A stretch of 64,000 nt of DNA, from the NCBI GenBank assembly GCA_015055965.1, contig SVHG01000003.1, positions 117,094 to 181,093 of the forward strand, written 5' to 3'. Positions within the stretch are counted from its first letter, which is position 1; the number at the start of each line of letters is the position of its first letter. Positions 28,982 through 37,312 of the stretch are shown here, in pieces. The DNA is from Clostridiales bacterium (GTDB lineage Bacteria; Bacillota; Clostridia; Christensenellales; Borkfalkiaceae). The position numbers and the translations under genes are program-made. The notes under the pieces were generated by a model that had not been told where the DNA came from, did not search any database, and saw only the letters and a list, made by a program, of their open reading frames with translations.

Positions 28982-30127
28982 CTATTTTCCGTTTCGCTCT
29001 AAAGCTTCATTTAGAAGTGATAAGGATGCAGACTCATCCGGTTTATTCATAAAGGGGATTTGAGGTGCAATTATTTGCACTGGCATTTCTAAGCGTGAGG
29101 AAATATATTCCTTTGCTCCCCTCATATACGCTATACCACCGCCTGTTATTGCAATAGGCGCGTTGATGGTTAAATCTAAAGGACATTCCTTCATAACGCC
29201 ATCAATATAACCCGCCAATTGATCAAGGCAAAATCTAACCGTAACGTTTGATTTTTGTAAAGGTAATAAAAAGTCCTCGTCGTTAATAGTTAGTTGATAA
29301 TAGCCTTCCGTCTTAATATCGTAGCCCAAGTTGATTTTGCGTTTTAATCTTTCTGCCATTTCAAACTTAAGCCCCATATCGATAGGTCTATCTACTTCTA
29401 CCGTTTTAATTAAATCGGCAGTAATATATCCCCCGCCGTAAGAAAATGCTTTTTGATAGAGCAATCCGCTTCCATAGGTAACTAACACGTTAGTAGTTAA
29501 ATAGCCTACGTCAACGATAATTCTCTTTAAATCACGCTCTTCCTTGGGTACTAAATATTTGCTTTCTGCCAAGCTTTCAGATATAAATTCAACCTTAGAA
29601 ACACCTAAAAGATTGCAAATATTCTTTAATTTTTTAACGTAAACCTTTGAAGTATATACGTAGCTTATAAGCGCAGATATCTTAAATGATTTTAAGCCTT
29701 CCGCATCATAAACTCTTCTATTATCATCTAATCTATAATGTATAGCATGCGCATCAGTAAGCACGTAACCGTTACCGTCATCACTTCCCATTTGGTCAAA
29801 TAAATCTTGTATATCACGGCTTCTAATGCGTTTTTTGCGAGTAAAGGCTAAAGAGCTTTCTTTAACCTTAACGTATGAAAACTCGCCCGGAACGCTAACA
29901 AATAGCTTTCCTATGGATGTTCTTGCTGCCTTTGACGTATTCTTTAAAACCTCGCTTATTGCGCGAGATAAAGATTGTTGATCAAAAAAATTGCCATCAC
30001 AAAAGCCCTCGTATTCACATTCAGCCAAGCTTTTTATTAAGAAAGTGCCGTTAACACCTCTTTGACCGATAATACAAGTTATTTTTTGTGAGCCTATTTC
30101 TAAAAGGGCAACAGAATCTTTTGTCAT
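28982..30127 (-). CDS. ftsA: Cell division protein FtsA
   Basis: Actin-fold ATPase that links FtsZ to the membrane. Signs are the phosphate-1 strand ALLEIGSQKITCIIGQ at the start, the 1C/SHS2 insertion (FVSVPGEFSYVKVKESS), IIVDVGYLTTNVLVTYGSGL for phosphate 2, and APIAITGGGIAYMRGAKEYI for the adenosine motif. The ATG at 30127 lies six bases after GGTGGAGG and is preferred over the upstream in-frame ATG at 30157. At 381 residues it is short: it stops right after the actin fold and lacks the usual linker and C-terminal amphipathic helix. Lies between ftsQ and ftsZ. Confidence 0.92.
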   Translation of the reverse strand: MTKDSVALLEIGSQKITCIIGQRGVNGTFLIKSLAECEYEGFCDGNFFDQQSLSRAISEVLKNTSKAARTSIGKLFVSVPGEFSYVKVKESSLAFTRKKRIRSRDIQDLFDQMGSDDGNGYVLTDAHAIHYRLDDNRRVYDAEGLKSFKISALISYVYTSKVYVKKLKNICNLLGVSKVEFISESLAESKYLVPKEERDLKRIIVDVGYLTTNVLVTYGSGLLYQKAFSYGGGYITADLIKTVEVDRPIDMGLKFEMAERLKRKINLGYDIKTEGYYQLTINDEDFLLPLQKSNVTVRFCLDQLAGYIDGVMKECPLDLTINAPIAITGGGIAYMRGAKEYISSRLEMPVQIIAPQIPFMNKPDESASLSLLNEALERNGK

Positions 30128-30156
30128 GCCATACCTCCACCAGTTAGCAGTTTTCA

Positions 30157-30939
30157 TTAGTTAACACGCGGACTTTGATAATTGCTTGTAACCTTACCTG
30201 ATTGACTGTCTATTTGAACGTAAACTAAACCTTCAATCTTCTTGCCTTCTTCAAGCTGATTATAGTATCCTATTCCACTTTGCAATTTTTCTTCTAAGGA
30301 AAGGCCTGCCTTACGAATTTCAATCACAACGCCTTCACGCATTTGTAATCTAATTCTGTGTTCGCCAACCTCACCAGTAGTTACAAAAGTGATTTTAGTT
30401 ACTGAAGAAGCAACATCTTGTATCTTATCAACTACTACTTTAACGTCAGCTAAAAAGCCTTGAGGGAAAGTAAAATAACTCATCAACGAACATTCAACCG
30501 CAATTTTATCCCCGGTTGAAATGTCATTAAAAGCTATTTCCGTAAGGTAAGTTTGACCTTCCGGCTTACTTTCTGCCTTTTTAACGATAAAATATTCATC
30601 ATCAAAATAATATACGGCGTCATCTGCAACGTAATAATACTTTTCGCTTCTCTCAATTAAATTAATTAAAATTTCATTAGGATATTTCTTTTCTACAGAT
30701 AAAACCTTTAAATAATTGTTCGCCGTGATTTCTTTTTTTATTTCTTCCGTATCAACGCTGAAAATACTTCTACCCTTATATTTTTCTACCAAGCTGTAAA
30801 CTTCTTCATTTACGCCGTTTGAGGTTACTGAATATACAACGTTAACGTCTTTTACGGTAAACAGTTCCTTAAAGCATAAAACACAAACCATTATAAAAAC
30901 AAGACAAGTTGAAATTATTAATAACCGTTTGTGCTTCAT
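30157..30939 (-). CDS. ftsQ: Cell division protein FtsQ/DivIB
   Basis: Bitopic division protein: short basic cytoplasmic N-terminus (MKHKR), one transmembrane helix at about 6-24, then an extracytoplasmic POTRA domain (VKDVNVVYSV...YLKVLSVEKKYPNEILINLIER) and a beta domain typical of the family. 260 residues. Identification rests on topology, the VxxxYPNxxxIxxxER signature and the place directly before ftsA-ftsZ. It leads its own transcript behind a consensus promoter. Confidence 0.88.
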   Translation of the reverse strand: MKHKRLLIISTCLVFIMVCVLCFKELFTVKDVNVVYSVTSNGVNEEVYSLVEKYKGRSIFSVDTEEIKKEITANNYLKVLSVEKKYPNEILINLIERSEKYYYVADDAVYYFDDEYFIVKKAESKPEGQTYLTEIAFNDISTGDKIAVECSLMSYFTFPQGFLADVKVVVDKIQDVASSVTKITFVTTGEVGEHRIRLQMREGVVIEIRKAGLSLEEKLQSGIGYYNQLEEGKKIEGLVYVQIDSQSGKVTSNYQSPRVN

Positions 30940-31044
30940 ACCCCTTCTCCTTAAAATTTTAATAATTATTGTTAAAGTATACGGTTAATTGCAGTTTATA
31001 GCGCAATTTTTCGAAAAAAACCGAATTTACGTATATTATATATA

Positions 31045-31074
31045 ATTATATTATATAATTGCGTATTTTGTCAA
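31045..31074 (-). promoter_or_regulatory. ftsQAZ promoter
   Basis: Minus-strand TTGACA (31069-31074), 18-base spacer, TATAAT (31045-31050), giving a leader of about 100 bases before ftsQ. The leader contains a small TTTTTTTCGAAAAAA-type hairpin. Confidence 0.88.
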
Positions 31075-31116
31075 CTGTTTTTAATTATTTCAACACTTAG
31101 TTAAGAGGTAAAATTT

Positions 31117-32373
31117 TTAAATTTCTTCTTTTATTTTTGCGCCTAATTTTTTTAACTTATTAATTATATCTTCATAACCCCGGCTAATCATCTCTGAATT
31201 ATAAATTTCCGTTCTTCCTTCAGCATTTAATCCCGCTGTGATTAACGCAGCCCCAGCTCTTAAATCACAGGCAAAAACCTTAGCTCCCTTTAATTTATTA
31301 ACACCTGTAACAACTGCTTTACCCTTTTCAATTTCTATTTTTGCGCCCATTTTTATAAGTTCCTTACATAAATCAAAACGATTCACAAAAACTCTGTCTT
31401 CTATAATACTTACCCCTTTACAAACTGCGCCTAAAGAACAAAATAACGATTGCATATCGGTTGGAAAAGCCGGATATACGTCAGCCACCAAATTAAAAGC
31501 CTTTAATCCGCTGTTTGCAAATAGCAAAACTTCATTTTTATTTCTTTTAATTTCAACACCTATATCTATTAGCTTTTCTGCCATTTTACTTATATACTCA
31601 AAGTTATCATATTTAAAGGCTATATTTCCACCGGTCATAGCCGCCATACACATATAGCTACCAGCCTCTATTCTATCCTTTATTGGAAGATATTCAATTT
31701 TTATTTTTTGCAAAGCTCTAATTCCGATAATTCTTAAACAAGACGTTCCCTCTCCCATAATTTTGCAGCCGCACCCATTTAAAAAATTACATAAATCCAC
31801 AATTTCTGGTTCTCTTGCAGCATTAAGAATAATACTTTCACCCTTTAAAAATGCAGATAAGCATATGGCGTTAACCGTAGCTCCAACGCTTGGATATGAT
31901 AAAACCACCTTACCGCTTCTTGCGTTTTCCCCATTAAAAATAACCTTATCATCTATAATTTCTGATTGTACACCAAACTGCTTCATGACGTTTATATGTA
32001 TATCTATAGGCCTAGTTCCTATATTACATCCACCGGGTAAAGGAACAACGGCTTTTTTAAAACGGGCCAGCAATCCACCCACAATAAAAAAAGAGGCGCG
32101 CGCTTTTTTACATATAAAACAATCCGCCTCGTATACTTTTATGTTTTGAGTGTTTAAACGCAACCCGTTCTCGCAATACTTATAGCTTCCCCCTAAGCAT
32201 TCTATTATTTGAGCCATAACAAGCACGTCCGCAATTTTGGGTGCATTTTTTAACAGTATTTCTCCATCTAACGCAATTAAGCTCGCTATAATAGGTAAGC
32301 ATGCGTTTTTTGCCGGTGAAACATTTACTTCACCAATTAATTTATTCCCGCCTTCAAGAACTATTTTTTGCAT
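31117..32373 (-). CDS. murA: UDP-N-acetylglucosamine 1-carboxyvinyltransferase
   Basis: First committed step of peptidoglycan synthesis, adding enolpyruvate to UDP-GlcNAc. The catalytic Cys116 (the fosfomycin target in this family) is in LPGGCNIGTRPID. N-terminal GGNKLIGEVNVSPAKNACLPI and the PTDMQSLFCSL motif are diagnostic. 418 residues, full length. Its ATG sits directly after the T tract of the ftsW terminator, and the only ribosome-binding-like sequence (AAAGG) is in the hairpin's 3' arm, so expression is probably by read-through and may be limited. Confidence 0.96.
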   Translation of the reverse strand: MQKIVLEGGNKLIGEVNVSPAKNACLPIIASLIALDGEILLKNAPKIADVLVMAQIIECLGGSYKYCENGLRLNTQNIKVYEADCFICKKARASFFIVGGLLARFKKAVVPLPGGCNIGTRPIDIHINVMKQFGVQSEIIDDKVIFNGENARSGKVVLSYPSVGATVNAICLSAFLKGESIILNAAREPEIVDLCNFLNGCGCKIMGEGTSCLRIIGIRALQKIKIEYLPIKDRIEAGSYMCMAAMTGGNIAFKYDNFEYISKMAEKLIDIGVEIKRNKNEVLLFANSGLKAFNLVADVYPAFPTDMQSLFCSLGAVCKGVSIIEDRVFVNRFDLCKELIKMGAKIEIEKGKAVVTGVNKLKGAKVFACDLRAGAALITAGLNAEGRTEIYNSEMISRGYEDIINKLKKLGAKIKEEI

Positions 32374-32405
32374 AAAAAAAACCTTTGTATAGTTTATGCA
32401 AAGGT
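32374..32405 (-). terminator. Terminator between ftsW and murA
   Basis: Minus-strand ACCTTTG (32399-32405) pairs with CAAAGGT (32381-32387), followed by eight T (32374-32381) and immediately the murA ATG. The AAAGG in the 3' arm doubles as the only candidate ribosome binding site. Confidence 0.8.
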
Positions 32406-32412
32406 CTTATTT

Positions 32413-33516
32413 TTAGTTAATTTTGCTTTGCTTGTGAACGTTATTCACAATCCCAAACGCACCCATAAAGGTTAAAATTTGCGTATTACCGCTACTCACC
32501 AAAGGAAAAGGTATTCCCGTTGGGGGAATACTACCGGTTACGACCAATGCGTTTACTGCAATTTGTATAATAAACAAAGAAGCAATTCCTAAACAAAGCA
32601 AATAATGAAAAAGGTTTTTGCTTTCAAGCGCATTTTTTACCGTTCGCCACACGATTATTCCACAAAGAGTAAATAAAAAGAGTATTCCCATAAAACCGGT
32701 TTCTTCACCTATAACGGATAAAATAAAATCGCTTTCCGCAAAAGGTAAAAAGAGTAGCTTTTGCCTAGAATTAAATAATCCTACCCCAAACAGCCCACCA
32801 GCTCCTAAGCCATATAAAGATTGAATCAATTGATAACCTTCCCCTTTTGGAGATGCCCAAGGATCTAAAAAAGCCATTAACCGCTTAAGTCTATACGGTT
32901 CTGCGATTATGAGTAACGGTAATGCAAGCAATACGGGAAAAAGTATTAAAAGTAAATGTTTAACTTTAATTCCCGCTATAAAAAGCGTTACTAGCATTAG
33001 AGCTCCCATACAAATTGTTACAGACATATTAGGTTCTGCAATAATAAGCAAACAGGTTATTCCACCCGCAATTAAAACCGGCAACATTCCTTTAAAGGTT
33101 TTTACCCTTTCCATATCAGATGAAAAATAGGTTGCGCTAAATATTATGAATGCAAGCCTTGCAAACTCTGAAGGCTGCACGGTAAATCCCCCTACACCTA
33201 TCCATCTTTTTGCGCCGTACGCCTCCTTACCTAAAGGTGTTAAAACTAACGCTAATAACAGTAATGAAATAAGTAATATGGGAAGCGCGAATTTTTTTAA
33301 CTTATCAAGGTTTAAAAAAGAGAAAAATATGAAAGCTATAACTCCTAAAAAATAACCTATTATTTGCTTTTTTAGAAAATAATATTTATCACCGTAATCC
33401 CTTTGAGCCACGTAATTTGAAGCCGAATAAACGAAAACAGCCCCCACAGCGCATAAGGCTATAAGAGAAAAAATTAATATTAAATCAACCTTACACCGTT
33501 TATTATTTACTTTCAC
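32413..33516 (-). CDS. ftsW: FtsW (SEDS family peptidoglycan glycosyltransferase)
   Basis: Polytopic SEDS glycosyltransferase (about ten helices) polymerising lipid II at the septum with its partner PBP. Family signatures are GAKRWIGVGGFTVQPSEFARLAFII near residues 100-125, GLGAGGLFGVGLFNSRQKLLFLPFAESDFILSVIGEE near 240-270, and the C-terminal TGIPFPLVSSGNTQILTFMGAFGI. 367 residues. The start overlaps the end of murD by 14 bases. Its position in the dcw run favours FtsW over RodA. Confidence 0.95.
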   Translation of the reverse strand: MKVNNKRCKVDLILIFSLIALCAVGAVFVYSASNYVAQRDYGDKYYFLKKQIIGYFLGVIAFIFFSFLNLDKLKKFALPILLISLLLLALVLTPLGKEAYGAKRWIGVGGFTVQPSEFARLAFIIFSATYFSSDMERVKTFKGMLPVLIAGGITCLLIIAEPNMSVTICMGALMLVTLFIAGIKVKHLLLILFPVLLALPLLIIAEPYRLKRLMAFLDPWASPKGEGYQLIQSLYGLGAGGLFGVGLFNSRQKLLFLPFAESDFILSVIGEETGFMGILFLFTLCGIIVWRTVKNALESKNLFHYLLCLGIASLFIIQIAVNALVVTGSIPPTGIPFPLVSSGNTQILTFMGAFGIVNNVHKQSKIN

Positions 33517-34867
33517 CTTGTTTACCGATAAACCCGTTAACTAATTCTATAAATTTATCACCGCGCTCTTCAAAGCAAGAAAATTCGTCATAGCTTGAAC
33601 ATGCCGGCGAAAGCAAAACGCATTCCGCACCGGAAAGTGAAAAAGCAAAATTAACCGCGTTATTAAAATTATGCGCTACGTTTATATTTTTAATACCGCA
33701 TTCTTTTGCAATTTCATAAAGCCTTTCACACGATTCGCCGTAAACAATTATTTCTTTTAATAAATTACTTTCCTTTAAACTGCTAAAGAGCTCTTCATAG
33801 CCACCTCTTTTTTCTCTTCCACCAATTAGTATAATAAAGCTGTTTTCCATATCTCTTATAGCAGAAAGCGTAGATGCCGGATTGGTTGCCTTAGAATCGT
33901 TTATATATTTAACGCCGTTATGTACCGAAACCTCTTGCAAACGATGCTTCACGCCTTTAAAAGAACTTAAACCGTCTATAATTTTTTCTTTTTCAACACC
34001 TAAAAGCTTACAAACGCAAATACATGCTAAAGCATTTTGTATATTGTGTCCCTGTTTTAATGCTAAATTTTTTGCATCACACAAATATTCTTTACGCCAA
34101 TAAATTTTACCGTCTATATAGTATGCTCCATCCACTTCCTTTGCCATAGAAAAATAAACGGCCTTTGCCCTTGTCTTAGAAGCAAAATCTTTAACTATAG
34201 GATCATCAGCATTTAAAACTGCAAACTCGCTTTCACGCAAGTTTTTCAAAATTCTAGCCTTTAAATATACGTAGTTATCCATATTGTAATGGCGAGAAAG
34301 ATGATCTGGTGAAATATTTAAAACACATGCAATATGTGGGGTAAAATGCGCTATAGTTTCCAACTGAAAGCTAGAAACCTCCACAACTGAAATTTCTTCA
34401 GGCACACTTTCATTACACACTTTAGTTAACGGTATACCAATATTCCCTGCAAGAAAACAATTATATTCTGCATTTTTCAAGACGTAATCGATCATTGAAC
34501 AGGTAGTAGTTTTACCATTCGTTCCGGTTACTGCAACGGTTGTAGCTTTATTAAAGTAAGAGCCTAGCTCTAGTTCGCCTATTATATTCTTTTTAAGTCT
34601 TCTTGCAATAATAGGGACTTCATCATCTATTGGCACGCCGGGACTTAAAACTACAACGTCTACTAAGCTAATTACGTCTTCAATATTTTCACTATTTACC
34701 GATTTCGCTCCAAGATTGCAAGCTCGTTTAATAAAGTCGCCCACTTTTTCATTCAAATTTTTATCGTAAACCCAACATTCTGCGCCATACGATAGTAAAA
34801 GCTCACAAGCAGATAAACCGCTTTTATACATTCCCACTATTAAAAACTTGGTTTTCTTTAAATACAT
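33503..34867 (-). CDS. murD: UDP-N-acetylmuramoylalanine-D-glutamate ligase
   Basis: Cytoplasmic Mur ligase adding D-Glu to UDP-MurNAc-L-Ala. It has an N-terminal Rossmann-type domain (KFLIVGMYKSGLSACELL), the ATP loop AVTGTNGKTTTCSM near residues 112-125, the central-domain NISPDHLSRHYNMDNY, and the C-terminal INDSKATNPAST typical of MurD. 454 residues, full length. Overlaps ftsW and lies seven bases after mraY. Confidence 0.96.
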   Translation of the reverse strand: MYLKKTKFLIVGMYKSGLSACELLLSYGAECWVYDKNLNEKVGDFIKRACNLGAKSVNSENIEDVISLVDVVVLSPGVPIDDEVPIIARRLKKNIIGELELGSYFNKATTVAVTGTNGKTTTCSMIDYVLKNAEYNCFLAGNIGIPLTKVCNESVPEEISVVEVSSFQLETIAHFTPHIACVLNISPDHLSRHYNMDNYVYLKARILKNLRESEFAVLNADDPIVKDFASKTRAKAVYFSMAKEVDGAYYIDGKIYWRKEYLCDAKNLALKQGHNIQNALACICVCKLLGVEKEKIIDGLSSFKGVKHRLQEVSVHNGVKYINDSKATNPASTLSAIRDMENSFIILIGGREKRGGYEELFSSLKESNLLKEIIVYGESCERLYEIAKECGIKNINVAHNFNNAVNFAFSLSGAECVLLSPACSSYDEFSCFEERGDKFIELVNGFIGKQGESK

Positions 34868-34874
34868 TCAATCC

Positions 34875-35870
34875 TCACATAACGGAAACTATACAAATTA
34901 CGCCAGCTATTAAGGTTATAAGCTTATAAACGAAAACTATTTTGCTTTCACTGTGCCCTTTATATTCAAAATGATGATGTAAAGGAGCCATTAAAAATAC
35001 TCTTTTTCCCTTTTTTAGCTTATAGACGCATACTTGTATAATTACTGATATGCCAGATAGCACGTACGTTATGCCTATTAACGGAAGAAATAATACGTTT
35101 GAAGTAAAAATAGATATCGTTGCAATAATTCCGCCTAAATACAACGAGCCCGTATCCCCCATAAACACGCTAGCAGAAAAAGTGTTATAAACCAAAAAAC
35201 CTATTAAGCTTCCCGACTGTATTAGGCATAACAACGCTAAATTTTGAATTTCACTAACGTTTACGATATTATTACTATATAAGCTTAATTCTACTTTTAT
35301 TAGGAAATAAAACAATAATAAATATAGATAACTTACGCCTCCGGCTAAGCCGTCCAATCCATCAGTTAAATTTACGCAATTAGTGGTTGAAATAAAGACA
35401 AAAAATACTATTACACAACCCCAGAAACCAAAATCTATGACTTTATTATAAAAGGGCACGAAAAAATGTGTAAATCCCTTGTAATAAACAAATATAGCCG
35501 TTAAAAGTGAAATTGCAGTTTGAAAGAGTATTTTTTGTTTAGCCGTAAGACCTTGGTTATTACCTGATTTGATTTTGATAAAATCATCTAAAAAACCAAC
35601 GATTAAAAAACAGAGAGCAACGATTAAAGCAGCAATTGAAAAGTTGTTTCTTCCCTGTGAAAAAACAAGAAAACAAATGAGCGCACTAATTCCAAAAATG
35701 AATCCGCCCATCGTCGTTGTTCCGGCCTTCCCTGCATGATTATCCACATAGCTTAAAACATTCTGCCCCGCTTTTAATTTTTTTAACAAAGGTATAATAA
35801 TTTTGCCTAAAATAATGCTAATAAAAATAGCAGCTAGAAAGGCAATTAAATCCCATTTATAATTCATCAT
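34875..35870 (-). CDS. mraY: Phospho-N-acetylmuramoyl-pentapeptide transferase
   Basis: Polytopic membrane enzyme that makes lipid I from UDP-MurNAc-pentapeptide and undecaprenyl phosphate. About ten helices. Diagnostic loops are FLDDFIKIKSGNNQGLTAKQKILFQ, the Asp-rich NCVNLTDGLDGLAGG, GDTGSLYLGG, and the C-terminal LMAPLHHHFEYKG. 331 residues. The two ATGs at 35870 and 35867 lie inside the end of murE (14-base overlap); the first is used. Confidence 0.97.
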   Translation of the reverse strand: MMNYKWDLIAFLAAIFISIILGKIIIPLLKKLKAGQNVLSYVDNHAGKAGTTTMGGFIFGISALICFLVFSQGRNNFSIAALIVALCFLIVGFLDDFIKIKSGNNQGLTAKQKILFQTAISLLTAIFVYYKGFTHFFVPFYNKVIDFGFWGCVIVFFVFISTTNCVNLTDGLDGLAGGVSYLYLLLFYFLIKVELSLYSNNIVNVSEIQNLALLCLIQSGSLIGFLVYNTFSASVFMGDTGSLYLGGIIATISIFTSNVLFLPLIGITYVLSGISVIIQVCVYKLKKGKRVFLMAPLHHHFEYKGHSESKIVFVYKLITLIAGVICIVSVM

Positions 35871-37311
35871 ATTTATTTTTTACAGCCTTTTGAGCAATTT
35901 CTATATCTGAAAAGGGTTTAAATACCCCCATTCTTTCCTGAAACTCTTCCGCACCCTTCCCCGCAATTAGAATATAATCACCAACGTTTGCAATTTGAAC
36001 GGCGTATTCTATAGCTTCCTCCCTATCTCTAATGGAGATATATTCATGAGATACTTCTCTAATTCCTTTTTCTATTTCGTCTATTATTGCATTTTCATCT
36101 TCAAATCTAGGATTATCTGAAGTAATAACCGTAAAATCTGCTAATTCACCACTAATCTTTCCCATTAACTTACGCTTAAACCTATCCCTATTTCCGCCGC
36201 AACCGAATAAGCAAATAAGCTTTTTATTTCCCCTTATTTTTTTTAAAGAAGCTAACGATTTTTCAAGACCGTCGGGGGTATGAGCGTAATCAACGTATAC
36301 TTTAATTTTATTACAAACCTTTTGCATTCTTCCCGGAATATAATCAGCCAAACTCAAATATTTAGCAATAAAATCCGTATTAACACCCGCTAAAGCGCAC
36401 GTACAAGCAACTGCTAGCATATTGTAAACGTTATATTTTCCGTGATAACGGCTTTTAATCTCATATAACTCGTCAAATAAATTAATCAAAAAGCTTATTC
36501 CACGGTTGTCCTCGTAAAAATCTATTGCAAATATGTCGCAGGGATCATCTAACCCGTAGCTTATGACTCCTTGGTTACGTAAGCACAATATTTCTTTGCC
36601 TGTAACGTCATCTGCGTTAACTACTGCAACTTTTGCTTTACTCCTATCAAAAGCACTTATTTTTACTTGTTTATATTCATTATAATCTTCAAAAAAATCC
36701 AAATGTTCAGGCGAACAATTAGTAAATACTGCTATATCAAACTGAAAATCTGCTTTTTTATAATAAATTGCGTGTGCAGAAAGCTCCATACAAACAACTT
36801 CAATGCCATTATCAACCATATCACGCAAAGACGCGTATAAAATATGACTGTCTGGGGTTGTAAAGCCCGTTTGATATTTTTTGCCGGCGAATTCAACGCC
36901 GAACGTTCCTATTTTTCCACACTTTTTTCCAAAGGCGTTTAAAATTCTATAAATAAGCTCGCACACGGTAGTTTTCCCATTTGTACCAACCACCGCTATT
37001 TTAAAAAGCTTTTTTTGGGGATTTTTATAAAACTTTTTACAAAATATCGTTAAAGCTTCTCTTGCATCATTAACGACTACTTGTGCAACAGTACAATTAT
37101 TAACGATTTTTTCGCTTATTATAACACTTGCGCCCAATTTTATTGCGTTTTGCACATATTTATCAAGCTGAATACTATTGGAATTTAAACAAAAAAAGGC
37201 GCTACCCTCTTTGCATTCGTAATCTTTAACAGCAACTGAATTTATATCTATTTCTTCATTAAAATTAATTTTTTCGCATTCTATACCGTTTAATAATTCA
37301 TTAATTTTCAT
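35857..37311 (-). CDS. murE: UDP-MurNAc-tripeptide synthetase, meso-diaminopimelate type
   Basis: Mur ligase adding the third stem residue. The ATP loop VVGTNGKTTVCEL is near residues 108-120, the central domain has FTNCSPEHLDFFEDYNEYKQ, and the C-terminal domain has VDYAHTPDGLEKSL. The substrate-selecting motif reads DNPR (399-402), which in this family marks meso-diaminopimelate rather than lysine. 484 residues. Lies one base after the penicillin-binding protein gene and overlaps mraY. Confidence 0.95.
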   Translation of the reverse strand: MKINELLNGIECEKINFNEEIDINSVAVKDYECKEGSAFFCLNSNSIQLDKYVQNAIKLGASVIISEKIVNNCTVAQVVVNDAREALTIFCKKFYKNPQKKLFKIAVVGTNGKTTVCELIYRILNAFGKKCGKIGTFGVEFAGKKYQTGFTTPDSHILYASLRDMVDNGIEVVCMELSAHAIYYKKADFQFDIAVFTNCSPEHLDFFEDYNEYKQVKISAFDRSKAKVAVVNADDVTGKEILCLRNQGVISYGLDDPCDIFAIDFYEDNRGISFLINLFDELYEIKSRYHGKYNVYNMLAVACTCALAGVNTDFIAKYLSLADYIPGRMQKVCNKIKVYVDYAHTPDGLEKSLASLKKIRGNKKLICLFGCGGNRDRFKRKLMGKISGELADFTVITSDNPRFEDENAIIDEIEKGIREVSHEYISIRDREEAIEYAVQIANVGDYILIAGKGAEEFQERMGVFKPFSDIEIAQKAVKNKYDEL

Positions 37312-37312
37312 T

